From Singulisphaera acidiphila DSM 18658 (GTDB lineage Bacteria; Planctomycetota; Planctomycetia; Isosphaerales; Isosphaeraceae): 64,000 nt of DNA. The stretch lies in the NCBI RefSeq assembly GCF_000242455.2, contig NC_019892.1:1364001-1428000 (forward strand), in the 5' to 3' direction. The notes below the pieces were generated by a model, which saw only the letters and a list, made by a program, of their open reading frames with translations, was not told the origin of the DNA and did not search any database. Of this stretch, positions 15,747-25,616 are shown in pieces. The stretch's first letter is position 1. Every line of letters starts with the position of its first letter. The position numbers were made by a program, and so were the translations under genes.

Positions 15747-18566
15747 TCAGGCTTCGGCGCGATTGCCGAGTGTGCCGAGTGCTTGTTTGAGGGCTTCCCA
15801 GGTCACCGGCTTCTCCAGGTAGCCATTGACGCCGGCCTCGCCGATCCGGTGCTGGTTGACCAGGGTGACGTCGCCGGTGAGTGCGAAGATCGGCAAGCCT
15901 TGATGCTGGGCGTCGGCTCGGAGGGCCAGGGTGGCCTCGATGCCATCCATAAGGGGCATGTTCACGTCCATGAGGACTGCAAGCAGGCGTTCCTGCTTGG
16001 CGACTGCGAGCACGTCGCGACCGTTGCTCGCCTCGAGGACGCGATAGCCCATGCGGCGGAGCACTCGGGCGAGGGTCTGCCGGCTGTCGACGTGGTCCTC
16101 GGCCACCAGGATCGCGCCGAAGGGGGAAGCGGGAGACTCGAAGCTATTGTCGTAGTCGGAGGCGGGCTGGTTCAAGGTCAGGGCGGAGCTGGGTAAGACC
16201 AGGGTGAATGTGCTGCCGACTCCGGCGGTGCTCCTGAGAGTGATCTCCCCCTTCAGGAGGCTCGCCAGGCGTCGGCAGATCGCCAGGCCGAGTCCGGTTC
16301 CTCCCTCGGCCCGCTGGGGGTTATCGAGGATTGCGAACTCGTCGAAGATCCGCCCCTGATCGCTCAGCCGGATCCCGATCCCCGAGTCTTCGACGGCGAT
16401 CCGGATCTGGTCGTCCGTGAGTACGCCGTAGATTCGGATGTGGCCCTTCTCGGTGTACCGCAAGGCATTGGAGAGGAGGTTGCTGAGAATCTGCTTGAGC
16501 TTTGATCGGTCGGTTTCGAGGCTATGACCGGCCAGCGAGCCGGGCTCGAGCTGGACCTTGAGTCCCTTGACCCGGGCCTGCGGTTCGATGCTGGCCACAC
16601 ACTCGGCGAGGACCTGCTCGAGCGGGAACCGAGAGATCTCGGCTGGCAAGGCGCCCGCGTCGATCTTGCTCAGGTTGAGCAGGTCTCCGAGCAGGTCGAG
16701 GACGTTGCGGACCGAGTGGCGGATGGTCCGCAGACAGGTCTGGACCTCGGCATCGGCGCCGCCGTCGAAATGGATCTCGAGCAGTTGGGCCGCCAGGACG
16801 ACCGCGTTGAGCGGCGTGCGCGCATCGTGCGAGAGCGCGGAGACGAGGCGGGTCTTGTGCCTTGAGCCCTCTTCCGCCAGCTCGCGCTGTTGCTCCAGCG
16901 ACGTTTCGAGGTTGATCCGTTCGGTGATATCGAGGCAGGAACCGAGGTAGCCGAGGAACGTCCCTTGCGCATCGGCGTACGGCGTGCCTCGGTCGCTGAT
17001 CCAGCGGAACTGACCGTCGCTTCGTCGGAGCCGGTAGGTCACCTCGAACGGTTCGCGGCGGGCGAACGCTTCACGGTAACTGTTCTGAAAGAGTTCCAGG
17101 TCGTCAGGGTGGACCGCACTTGCCCAGTGCTCGCCAAGGTCAAGGTGGGAGCCGCAACCCCCCCGGAAGTCGAGCCAGGTTTGATTGACGTAGTCGCATT
17201 GGCCCTCGACATCGGTCCGCCAGATCATGACCGGCGACTTCTCGGCGATGGTCCGGAACTGCGCCTCCGAGGTCGCCAGCCGGGCTTCGAGCCGCTTGCG
17301 CTCGGTGATGTCTCGGAAGGCCTGGGCGACGCCCACGATCCGCCCGCTGCTAATGATCGGCGAGGCCGTATACGCCACGAAAAACTTCGAGCCGTCCTTG
17401 CGGACGAAGACCTCATCTCCCTGCGCGGTCAGGCCCGTGTGGAGCACGCCGAGAATGGGATGCTCCTCGGCCGGATCCCGCGTGCGATCGGGGCGTTCGT
17501 CGTGGATGGTTTCATGGATGTTCTTGCCCAGCAATTCCTCGCCGGTCCACCCGAGCATCTGGAGCGCGGCCGGATTGACGAAGGTGATGCGTCCATTGAG
17601 ATCGAAGGTGCTGAGGCCTTCGGCCAAGGTCTCGGTGATCGTGCGGGAGAAGTCGCGTTCGCGGCGGAGTTGCTCTTCGGCGAGTCGGCGCCCGGTGATG
17701 TCCTGGACGACCGCGACCGCACCCAGGATTGCGCCGACCGCATCGGTCAGGGGGGCCGACTTGATCGAGACGGTCCGTGCCTCGCCTTGAATGACCCAGA
17801 TCAGCTCCTCTTGCGATGCCGACTCACCGTGGAGAGCACGGAGGATCGACAGTTCCTCGAGGGGGAACGGAGTGCCATCGGGGCGGAGGATCTGGTTTTC
17901 CGACCCAAGCTGATACACGTTCGTCCGACCGACGTCCGCTTTCTGAGCGAAAATGGAGAGCCGTTCGGCCTCTTCGTTGACGCCGATAACTGTTCCTTCG
18001 GCGTCGACCACCCAGACCGCGAGCGGGAGGCTGTTGAGGATCGTTCGGAGCTTTGACTTCTCCAGTTTCGCGGCGATCCAGGCGTCCTCGATCGCGTTCT
18101 GGCGTTTTTTGACCTCGGACAACGCCTTCTGCGTTTCCGCTCGGCTCGCTTCCTGGAACTGGCGGACCGACACGGAGGTCGCCTCATCCAGGACCTCGTT
18201 GATCGACTCGAACGCGGCGTTGAGCTGCGCGAGGTTCCACTGGTGCTGGTGGGCGAACTCGAGGGTGGCCCGAGTCAGCGCTGTGCGTAGGTGCCCGAAC
18301 TCGACGACCACCTCGGCGATGTTGTAACCACGAGACCAGCGGTCGGTCCCGTGCAACTTCCCTTCGACGGTGAGGTTGGAGGGGCGACCCCGAAGCCGAT
18401 CCCCTAAGCGTTCGAGCAGGTCCGGAATATGATCGTTGAACTCGGCACGCGACAGTCGTCCGACCTCGGGGGCATCGCCGTCGCGCTCAACGGTGGCCCG
18501 CCAGACGGCGAGAATCGCTTCGCTTTGTTCGTCAATATGATCCGCCAACATGGCGGGCTCGCTCAT
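15747..18566 (-). CDS. Hybrid sensor histidine kinase with RsbRD-like N-terminus and three PAS domains
   Basis: A 939-aa soluble signalling protein with no membrane segment. Residues about 10-140 resemble the RsbRD_N sensor domain (HIDEQSEAILAVWRATVERDG). Three PAS/PAC units follow (about 170-290, 305-420, 430-550; AFRDITERKRLEARL ends one). The kinase has His580 in SHDARTPLN and ATP-lid motifs DSGIGI and GGTGLGLAICRRL. A C-terminal receiver has phospho-acceptor Asp867 (LMDVNMPLMDG) and the conserved Lys in YLEKPVT. A phosphorelay to a separate phosphotransfer protein is likely, but no partner gene is adjacent. The ATG at 18566 is favoured by GGAGAG upstream; a GTG at 18584 would place that site inside the gene. 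It lies between the two haem-protein genes. Confidence 0.94.
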   Translation of the reverse strand: MSEPAMLADHIDEQSEAILAVWRATVERDGDAPEVGRLSRAEFNDHIPDLLERLGDRLRGRPSNLTVEGKLHGTDRWSRGYNIAEVVVEFGHLRTALTRATLEFAHQHQWNLAQLNAAFESINEVLDEATSVSVRQFQEASRAETQKALSEVKKRQNAIEDAWIAAKLEKSKLRTILNSLPLAVWVVDAEGTVIGVNEEAERLSIFAQKADVGRTNVYQLGSENQILRPDGTPFPLEELSILRALHGESASQEELIWVIQGEARTVSIKSAPLTDAVGAILGAVAVVQDITGRRLAEEQLRRERDFSRTITETLAEGLSTFDLNGRITFVNPAALQMLGWTGEELLGKNIHETIHDERPDRTRDPAEEHPILGVLHTGLTAQGDEVFVRKDGSKFFVAYTASPIISSGRIVGVAQAFRDITERKRLEARLATSEAQFRTIAEKSPVMIWRTDVEGQCDYVNQTWLDFRGGCGSHLDLGEHWASAVHPDDLELFQNSYREAFARREPFEVTYRLRRSDGQFRWISDRGTPYADAQGTFLGYLGSCLDITERINLETSLEQQRELAEEGSRHKTRLVSALSHDARTPLNAVVLAAQLLEIHFDGGADAEVQTCLRTIRHSVRNVLDLLGDLLNLSKIDAGALPAEISRFPLEQVLAECVASIEPQARVKGLKVQLEPGSLAGHSLETDRSKLKQILSNLLSNALRYTEKGHIRIYGVLTDDQIRIAVEDSGIGIRLSDQGRIFDEFAILDNPQRAEGGTGLGLAICRRLASLLKGEITLRSTAGVGSTFTLVLPSSALTLNQPASDYDNSFESPASPFGAILVAEDHVDSRQTLARVLRRMGYRVLEASNGRDVLAVAKQERLLAVLMDVNMPLMDGIEATLALRADAQHQGLPIFALTGDVTLVNQHRIGEAGVNGYLEKPVTWEALKQALGTLGNRAEA

Positions 18567-19178
18567 GGCTGATGGTCTCTCCACAACAACAGCCTTTGCT
18601 GGCGTTACCGAAGGGCCCCGTCGCCCATCCTGCCCACTTCACCGATTTGCTGCTCGATTCGCTTCAGACCGGAGGTGAGGGGGAGTCTTCGGAGGGACGC
18701 CTACCCTTGTCAGTATCGGCCAGCGGCTCGAGTACTGTCAAGCGAACAAGAGGCCGGATCCATAAAGACCAAACCGTTGTGAGCATTGAGGCTTCCCACG
18801 GCTCACGCACTCTGGGATTTTTCGGTGGAGTTCACCGTGGGATCGGAGTTGCCCGACCTCGACTAGATTTCGGTCGGACGCGGGGCGTGATGTTCGGGGA
18901 GCGGGCTCGAGCCCTGTCATGAACCGGATCTCCCGAGTGGGAGTGTCCTCAGGCAAGGCTTGGATTTTATGAGAATTTCCTGATTTTTCTCGCTTGGACC
19001 GGAGGCCTTCGCTGCCCCGGAAGGGTCTGGGATTCCTGCTGATTCCCTTTGAATCATGGGCTTGGACCGCGTTAGAATGTGGCGCTCCCCCCCTGGTTCC
19101 TCATTTGAGAGCAGAGCTCGCCGGTATCGTTGACCCGGACTTGCCTTCATCCCTGCCCCCCGAGATGGAAACCTGTTT
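18567..19178. other. Divergent intergenic region, 612 bp
   Basis: Lies between the histidine kinase (minus) and the second haem protein (plus), so it carries both leaders. Short open frames on both strands here have no recognisable products. I looked for a tRNA because of the GGGCTCGAGCCC motif at about 18902-18915, but no acceptor or anticodon stem forms. Confidence 0.6.
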
Positions 19179-22100
19179 ATGCCGTTCGCTCGTTTCAGGC
19201 GGATCCCGCCCGCTTTTTTATTTATGCTTGTCCTCGGGTTGGGGGCCGAAGTTTCAGGGGCGCTGCCCAAGGTGCCCGAAGGGTTTGAAGTCCGGCTGGT
19301 CGCGACCGTCCCGGCGGTCCTCTATCCTTGCCAGGTCGGCACCGCGCCCGATGGCGCTTTGTTCGTGGCCGAAGACCCGATGGACCAGATTGGACCCTAT
19401 GAGGCCAACCACGGTCGGATCCTCCTCTTTCGTGACGGCAAGGATCCGGTCGTCTTCGCCGACGGCTTCCGCGCCATCCAGGGCATGGCCTGGCACGACG
19501 GGGCGCTCTATGTCTCGCACATGCCTTTTCTCAGCGTGATCCGAGACAGCGACGGCGACGACAAGGCCGAGAGCCGCAAGGACCTTTTCAAAGACCTGGG
19601 GCCGACCGACAATCGCGGGCTCAACGACCATATCGTCTCGGGCATCCAGTTTGGAATGGATGGATATCTCTATATTTCGGTTGGCGACAAGGGAATTCCC
19701 AAGGCGACCGGCCCTGATGGACGCACGATCCAGATCGTCGGCGGGGGAACCTGCCGGTGCCGTCCCGACGGCACCGGGCTCGAAGTGGTCTCGACCGGTA
19801 CTCGCAACCACCTCGAACCCAACCTCGACGATCGCGACAACCTCTTCACCTACGACAACACCGACGACGGACTTGGCTGGTGGACCCGGGTGACCCACCA
19901 CGTCGACGGCGGCTATTACGGCTATCCGTACGACTACCACAACCGCCCGGATCGCCATCTCCCCAGGATGGCCGAGTACGGCGGTGGCTCCCCCTGTGGC
20001 GCGGTGCTCTATAAGGAAGATGCCTGGCCTGAGAAGTACCATGGCGTCGGTTTCTGGGCCGAGTGGGGAAAAGGGAAGGTTCATGCGTTCCGCTTTGCCC
20101 CTGACGGCGCCACGTTCAAGGTCGTCGAAGAGATCGACTTCGCGGTTGCCGACGGCCTCTCCAACTTCCGGCCGATCGACCTGGCCCTTTCCCACGACGG
20201 CCGCACACTCTACGTGGCTGACTGGGGGATGGGCGGCTGGGGGAGCAAGACTGAGAAGGTGGGCCGTGTCTTTGCCATCACGTACAAAGGGCAGGTTGAG
20301 ACCCGCCCGCGCGGCCTGGATGCGGATTCGGTCGACGACCAGATCAAGCAGCTCGACCACCCTGCATTCAGCGAGCGGATGCGGGCTCAGGCCGCTCTGA
20401 TTGCCAAGGGCCGCGCGGCCTTCGAACCCGTGCTCAAGGCACTCAATGATGGCTCGACCCCCGCCGTGGCGCGGCGGCATCTAATCTGGGCCGCCGAGGC
20501 GTTGGCCCCCGAACCCGCCGCGCTTGAAGCCGGGCTGGCCGTCGTGCTCAAAACGTCGGAGCCGGACCTTCGCGCTCAGGCGATTCGCGCGCTGGGCCAG
20601 TCGGCCAAACCGGCACGTCCTTCGGCCGTGGCACTGGCGATCGGAGCCCTCGACGACCTTGATCCGGTCGTCCGGCTTCAGGCGGTGATTGCACTCGGCA
20701 GGCTGGGACATGCCGATGCGGTCCGGCCTTTGCTCCCCTTGCTGGCCGCGACCGACGACTTTATCGCCCTGAGCGCTCGCCAGGCACTCAGGCGGATCGG
20801 CGACTGGAAGGGGGCGGCGAGCGGGCTGAGTTCGGACGACCCGAAGATTCGCGCCGGTCTCCTGGCCGCGATGGAGCTGGTTTACGAGGATGACGCTGCC
20901 CGGGCGCTCGCCGAGTATGCCAACGACAGCCGTAAGGACGTTGAAGAGCGGGCGCGGGCCGTCTTGTATCTCTCGCAAGTGGATCGCAAGGCCAGGCCGT
21001 GGGACGGAAGCTGGTGGGGGACTCGGCCGGCAGCCGGCAAGCCTCCGGCGAAAGTGGTTGACTGGGAGCAGACCCCGCTGGTGCTTGGCACGCTTCGAAG
21101 CCTCCTGAGCGATCAGGCGGTTGCGGTCCGTCTCGCCGCGGTTACTGCCGTTCGCGAGTCGCGCGATCGTGAGGCGCTGCCGGCCTTGCGACTTCTGGTC
21201 GATCGTGATCCCGACACCTCGATCCGGGTGGCCGTGGCCAAGGCGCTGGGCGCTTTGGAGGATAAGGAGGCGTTGCCCGGCTTGATCGCCGCGATTCGGG
21301 CCCCGGGGACGCCCGAGCCGGTCCGTGACGCCGCGCTGGAGGCGGTCGAGACGATCGGCTCCGACCTGGCTGTCAATGCGCTTCTCGACTTGCTCGAAAC
21401 CGGGGAGTCCGGCCCTTCGAGGCGGGCTCGCCTGCTGGCCGCCTTGGGGAGATTCAAGGCTCAGGCTGCCGTGGCATCGATCGTCAAGGCGTTGGGGGAT
21501 TCGTCGCCGGAGGTTCGGTCGGCTGCGGCCGAAGCCCTGGGAAAGATCGGTCAACTTGATGGAGTGGACGGCTCGTTACGGGCGTTGCTGGCCGATCGTG
21601 CCGTCGAGGTTCGCAAGGCCGCGATCGTCGCCTTGGGGACGCTGGCCGATCGTGAAGCGATCCCCGCGCTGCTGGCCGCTGTGAACACCGATGAGACCCG
21701 GTTCGAGGCGACCGTCGCCCTGGCCGCCATGCCCGACCTGCTGGCCTTGCAGGTCTATCTGGCCGGCCTCGCCGACAAGAGCCCTGACCTTCGCAAAGCT
21801 TCGGCCGACGCCCTCACTAAGCTCCAGGCCGACGCGGCACCGGTGCTCGATCAGCTTGCTGCCCGGCGGGAGCTTCCCCCCGCGCTCGTGCCGGAACTTC
21901 GGAAGATCTACACCTCGCTTCAGCCGGTGACTGCCTGGCAACTCGCCGGTCCGTTCGAGATCGACGCCGCCCCCCCTGTGCCGGTGGAAGGACCGGTCGA
22001 CCTTACGGCCACTCTGGTTGGTGCGCAGGACGAACCGGTGACTTGGAAGAAGGCGAAGCTTGTCGACAAGCAAGGGCGGGTCGACTTGCACAAGCTTTAT

Positions 22101-22892
22101 TCGAGCCTGGACGACCGGGCCGTGTTTGCTTATGCCGAGGTCCAGAGCCCGTCGAAGCGGCTCGCGCCGATGGTCGTGGGCTCGGACGATACGCTCACGG
22201 TCTGGCTCAACGGTAAGCAGGTCTATGACTTTCAGGATCGCGATGGTTTTCGCCATGACCGAAGCCGGTTCGACGTCTCCCTGGTTGAGGGGACGAATCG
22301 CATTCTGGTCAAGTGCGGCAATCGTGGCGGTCTCTGGCAATTCGCGGTCGCGCTGGCGACGCCAGCGGACTATGCTTTCCTGAAGACCCCGGCGGTGGAT
22401 GGGTTCGACCCTGACGGATTTCGTGCGTTCGCGATGAAGGGGCAAGGGAAGGCGGAGCGAGGCCGTTCGCTCTTCCAGGATTTGAAGGGCCTGGCCTGCA
22501 TTCGCTGTCATGCCGTGGGCAAGGAGGGAGGGGCGGTCGGTCCTGAGCTGTCGAGTATCGGGGCCAAATACCCGCGCCATGAGTTGATCACCTCCGTTCT
22601 CTTCCCCTCCGCGCAGATCGCTTCGGGCTACGAGCCGGTCGTGGTGGCGACGGAGGACGGACGGGTACTCACCGGGATCATCAAGAGCGATACTCCCGAG
22701 GCGCTCGAGATCGAGGATGCCGACGCCAAGCGGATCCGGATTCCTCGTGATCAGATCGACGACCGCAAGCGAAGCGAGGTCTCGCTGATGCCGACCGGAC
22801 TGGCCGAGGGACTTTCCAAGCAAGACTTTGCCGACCTGATCGCGTATCTTGAGACGTTGAAGGAGACGCCGGCTAAGGACCCATCGAAGTAG
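19179..22892 (+). CDS. Second giant PVC-type haem-binding protein
   Basis: A 1237-aa exported protein related to the one at 10893-14672. It has a signal peptide (IPPAFLFMLVLGLGAEVSG), a propeller region of the dehydrogenase type (about residues 25-395; RDSDGDDKAESRKDLF loop), HEAT repeats (about 400-895), then a beta-rich module (LTVWLNGKQVYDF), and finally a cytochrome c domain with Cys1107 in CIRCH, followed by GPELSSIGAKYPRHELI. The cytochrome domain is C-terminal and the beta-rich module precedes it, the reverse of the first protein. A periplasmic electron-transfer or dehydrogenase role is inferred from the family. The ribosome-binding site is weak (GATGGAAACC). Confidence 0.92.
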   Translation: MPFARFRRIPPAFLFMLVLGLGAEVSGALPKVPEGFEVRLVATVPAVLYPCQVGTAPDGALFVAEDPMDQIGPYEANHGRILLFRDGKDPVVFADGFRAIQGMAWHDGALYVSHMPFLSVIRDSDGDDKAESRKDLFKDLGPTDNRGLNDHIVSGIQFGMDGYLYISVGDKGIPKATGPDGRTIQIVGGGTCRCRPDGTGLEVVSTGTRNHLEPNLDDRDNLFTYDNTDDGLGWWTRVTHHVDGGYYGYPYDYHNRPDRHLPRMAEYGGGSPCGAVLYKEDAWPEKYHGVGFWAEWGKGKVHAFRFAPDGATFKVVEEIDFAVADGLSNFRPIDLALSHDGRTLYVADWGMGGWGSKTEKVGRVFAITYKGQVETRPRGLDADSVDDQIKQLDHPAFSERMRAQAALIAKGRAAFEPVLKALNDGSTPAVARRHLIWAAEALAPEPAALEAGLAVVLKTSEPDLRAQAIRALGQSAKPARPSAVALAIGALDDLDPVVRLQAVIALGRLGHADAVRPLLPLLAATDDFIALSARQALRRIGDWKGAASGLSSDDPKIRAGLLAAMELVYEDDAARALAEYANDSRKDVEERARAVLYLSQVDRKARPWDGSWWGTRPAAGKPPAKVVDWEQTPLVLGTLRSLLSDQAVAVRLAAVTAVRESRDREALPALRLLVDRDPDTSIRVAVAKALGALEDKEALPGLIAAIRAPGTPEPVRDAALEAVETIGSDLAVNALLDLLETGESGPSRRARLLAALGRFKAQAAVASIVKALGDSSPEVRSAAAEALGKIGQLDGVDGSLRALLADRAVEVRKAAIVALGTLADREAIPALLAAVNTDETRFEATVALAAMPDLLALQVYLAGLADKSPDLRKASADALTKLQADAAPVLDQLAARRELPPALVPELRKIYTSLQPVTAWQLAGPFEIDAAPPVPVEGPVDLTATLVGAQDEPVTWKKAKLVDKQGRVDLHKLYSSLDDRAVFAYAEVQSPSKRLAPMVVGSDDTLTVWLNGKQVYDFQDRDGFRHDRSRFDVSLVEGTNRILVKCGNRGGLWQFAVALATPADYAFLKTPAVDGFDPDGFRAFAMKGQGKAERGRSLFQDLKGLACIRCHAVGKEGGAVGPELSSIGAKYPRHELITSVLFPSAQIASGYEPVVVATEDGRVLTGIIKSDTPEALEIEDADAKRIRIPRDQIDDRKRSEVSLMPTGLAEGLSKQDFADLIAYLETLKETPAKDPSK

Positions 22893-22920
22893 GCCGATTT
22901 GAGCCGGAAAGCGAGCTCTG

Positions 22921-22959
22921 GGGTGCCACAGGTTCCGTTCATCAGAACCGGTGGCACCC
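22921..22959 (+). terminator. Strong hairpin after the second haem-protein gene
   Basis: GGGTGCCAC (22921-22929) pairs with GTGGCACCC (22951-22959), and inner GGTTC (22931-22935) pairs with GAACC (22945-22949), leaving a nine-base loop. It lies 29 bp after the stop. No T-run follows, so it is a probable 3' end structure rather than a textbook terminator. Confidence 0.5.
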
Positions 22960-23096
22960 GGCAGCCGGTGCTCATTGACGGAGAGTGCCTTTGTTTGATT
23001 CACGTCCATGAGCGAGGTTCGACGCGGGCTTTGTGAAAGGCCGTTGGCGTTGGCGGGGACGCGGCGTTCCAGGTGTTCCGAAGTTTGTGAGCGAAT

Positions 23097-23858
23097 ATGT
23101 CCGATCCCATCGACGATGAGAATCAGCCCGCGGCTTCGAATCGCTCCAAACGCGAGCGGAGCACGCGCTATCCCGGCGTCAGCCTGGCCGAGAGCCTCAA
23201 ACTCTGCGAGTCGATCGACGGCCTTGGTCTTGACGGCCTGACGGCCTCCGCGATCGCCTCGGCGTTGGGCTATAAGAACATCAAGACGAACACATTCTCG
23301 GCGCGGCTCAGTGCGGCCCGGCAGTTCGGCTTGCTGACCTTGACCGGCGATGGCTATGGACTGACCCCATTGGCCCGGACGATTCTCCACCCGGTGGAGC
23401 CGACCGAGGTGCCCCAACTCCACCGCCAGGCGTTGCTCAAGCCACCCCTCTATGCGGAGCTTGCCGAGCGGATGGCCGGGAAGCGCGTTCCCGACCCCGA
23501 GATTCTCGGCAACGTGCTCTATCACAACCACCAGATCATCGCCACGGCCAAGAAGCAGGCGGCCGAGGCCTTTCTCGAGTCGGCTCGGTTTGCCGGGGCT
23601 CTGGGGGCCGACAATATCTTCCATCCGAACGGCCCCCCCGCTCCTTTGCCTGCTCCCCCCCCTTTGGCGGTAGCTCCGGCCCCGGCGTCGGCTCCTCCCC
23701 TGCCCCGCCCTGCTCCGGCCGAGGTTCGTATCGACCTGCAACTCTGGGACGAGGATGAAGGCAAGCTGATTCGGGTCCGTTCCCCCCGGACGATCAGCGC
23801 GGCCAGCTTCGAACGCCTCCTTCAAACGTTCCGGCTCTTGGTTCGGATTAAAGACTGA
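23097..23858 (+). CDS. Unknown protein with winged-helix-like N-terminus and proline-rich linker
   Basis: A 253-aa protein without signal peptide or membrane segment. Residues about 30-110 look like a helix-turn-helix/winged-helix unit (GLTASAIASALGYKNIKTN then LSAARQFGLLTLTGDGYGLT), reminiscent of DUF5343-type domains. A helical middle is followed by a linker of about 30 residues almost wholly Pro and Ala (about 180-210) and a short C-terminal beta/alpha segment (IDLQLWDEDEGKLIRVRSP). It may be a DNA-binding regulator, but no target is visible. The ribosome-binding site is weak. Confidence 0.8.
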   Translation: MSDPIDDENQPAASNRSKRERSTRYPGVSLAESLKLCESIDGLGLDGLTASAIASALGYKNIKTNTFSARLSAARQFGLLTLTGDGYGLTPLARTILHPVEPTEVPQLHRQALLKPPLYAELAERMAGKRVPDPEILGNVLYHNHQIIATAKKQAAEAFLESARFAGALGADNIFHPNGPPAPLPAPPPLAVAPAPASAPPLPRPAPAEVRIDLQLWDEDEGKLIRVRSPRTISAASFERLLQTFRLLVRIKD

Positions 23859-23978
23859 ACTCGATCGGAGTGGAGCCGTTACGCTCCGACTCCGCCTGCT
23901 TTACCTCTGGACGATGCCCGGAGCCTTGGCGTAGCATCGGCCCGTTCTTGTTGAGACCGATGCGCGAGGGACTAGGTC

Positions 23979-25412
23979 ATGATCGACGCGAGTAAGAACG
24001 ATGCATCGGATGTTGGACTGGCCCAGAGGGCGTCCAGCGGGGCGATGACCGCCTTCATCATCCTGTTTGCGATGAATCTGCTCGACTACCTCGACCGCAA
24101 TATCCTGGTCTCGATCCAGCCGCAGATCCGGGATGATCTGAAGGTGACCAACGAGCAGTGGGGTCTCCTGATGAGTGTCTTCCTCATCAGCTATTCCGTT
24201 TTCAGCCCGGTGATGGGCTGGCTGGGCGATCGCTATCGCCGGACCTGGCTCCTCGCCTTCGGCGTGGGGCTCTGGAGCCTGGCGACGGTCGGCAGCGGCC
24301 TGGCCCGCAGCTACGGCGATCTGGTCTTGGCCCGGAGCATCCTTGGTATCGGCGAAGCGACCTATGGGGTCATTGCCCCCACAATCTTGATCGATGTCTT
24401 CTCACGCCACCAGCGGTCCCGCGTCCTGTCGGCGTTCTACCTCGCGATGCCGTTTGGCAGCGCTTTGGGGATCGGCCTGGGGCCGCTCATCGCCAAGAAC
24501 TATGGTTGGCACATGGCCTTTTACGTTGTGGGTGTGCCCGGTCTGGTCGCGGCGCTCTTCGCGTTCCTGCTTCCCGAACCGGTGCGCGGGGCGAGCGAGG
24601 GAATTCCGGTCGATCGGCTCAAGGCTCACGAGAAAGCGGGTGCCACGCGTGAGGACTATCTCGACCTGATGGTCAACTCGTCCTACACGTACTCGGTCTT
24701 CGGCATGGCCGCCTACACGTTCGGCATCGGCGGAATGCTCGTCTGGGTGCCGAATTACCTGTTTAACACCCGGCATTTCGACCAGCAGCGTGCGGGGACG
24801 ATGCTCGGCCTCTGCACGTTCACGGCCGCCATCGTGGGGATGACCCTGGGCGGATGGCTCACCGATCGCCTGGCGAAGACGAGGCCTCAGGCCCTCTTCC
24901 TCGTATCCGGGCTGAGCATGATCGCCTCGATCCCGTTCGTTCTCCTGGCCCTCTTCTCGACCTCCGAGCCGGTGATCTATGCCATGATCTTCGCCGCCGA
25001 GGCGCTGATGTTCGTTAACACAGGGCCGTGCAACGCGATCGTCGCCAACGTGGTCCAGCCCAACCTTAGGGCGGCTGCGTTCGCGATCTCGACGTTCGCG
25101 ATTCACTTCCTCGGCGACATCTGGTCCCCTTGGCTGATCGGTAAGGCAGCCGATCTCTTTGGCGATCCGGAAACGATGGCCAGCTCCTACGGCCAACTTC
25201 TCAAAGCGATCGGAGCGGTGCCTACTCAGGTGGTCGGTCATCCGCCCGAGAATATCGTTGCGGGCCTGCTGATGGTGGTCCCGGCGCTCCTGCTTTCGGG
25301 GATCGTGCTGATTGCTGGCGCCCGGCACCTGCCTCGCGAGATGGCCCTGATGCAGGCCAAGCTCAAGGCTGCGCCTCGCCCTTCCCAGGCGCCAGAAACG
25401 ACGGCTCTCTAA
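23979..25412 (+). CDS. MFS transporter, spinster-like
   Basis: A 477-aa major facilitator with about 12 membrane helices. LLDYLDRNILVSIQPQIRDD in helix 1 and GWLGDRYRRTWLL between helices 2 and 3 (the MFS A-motif) are typical of the spinster-like subgroup, as is GIGEATYGVIAPTILIDVF. These carriers move small organic anions, sugars or lipids with protons; the substrate cannot be read from sequence. It lies 204 bp upstream of malate dehydrogenase on the same strand, possibly a shared unit, which would fit an organic-acid substrate, though that is only inference. Confidence 0.9.
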   Translation: MIDASKNDASDVGLAQRASSGAMTAFIILFAMNLLDYLDRNILVSIQPQIRDDLKVTNEQWGLLMSVFLISYSVFSPVMGWLGDRYRRTWLLAFGVGLWSLATVGSGLARSYGDLVLARSILGIGEATYGVIAPTILIDVFSRHQRSRVLSAFYLAMPFGSALGIGLGPLIAKNYGWHMAFYVVGVPGLVAALFAFLLPEPVRGASEGIPVDRLKAHEKAGATREDYLDLMVNSSYTYSVFGMAAYTFGIGGMLVWVPNYLFNTRHFDQQRAGTMLGLCTFTAAIVGMTLGGWLTDRLAKTRPQALFLVSGLSMIASIPFVLLALFSTSEPVIYAMIFAAEALMFVNTGPCNAIVANVVQPNLRAAAFAISTFAIHFLGDIWSPWLIGKAADLFGDPETMASSYGQLLKAIGAVPTQVVGHPPENIVAGLLMVVPALLLSGIVLIAGARHLPREMALMQAKLKAAPRPSQAPETTAL

Positions 25413-25616
25413 AGTCCGCTCCCATTTGGTAAGATGGCAGCGAAATTGGACGCTCCCCGCCGATTCGCCACCGATCGTCGTCGCCATTGGCATCGAGATT
25501 GATAGAAGCGGTTTTTGGGAGATCCGTGGCACCCGGTCGCCGGTTCCCGTCGACGAGGCGCGTCCGAAATTGTTCCCCCTTTCGAGGCGAATTGTTTTCT
25601 CAGGAACTGTTTGACC

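Noticed and set aside
18890..18950. Possible tRNA suggested by GGGCTCGAGCCC
   Set aside because: No acceptor stem, anticodon arm or D arm can be built around it on either strand.
21576..23825. 749-aa open frame on the minus strand
   Set aside because: It runs antisense to the second haem protein and to the winged-helix gene, both with clear motifs. Composition is Arg/Gly/Leu-rich as expected of a GC-rich shadow frame.
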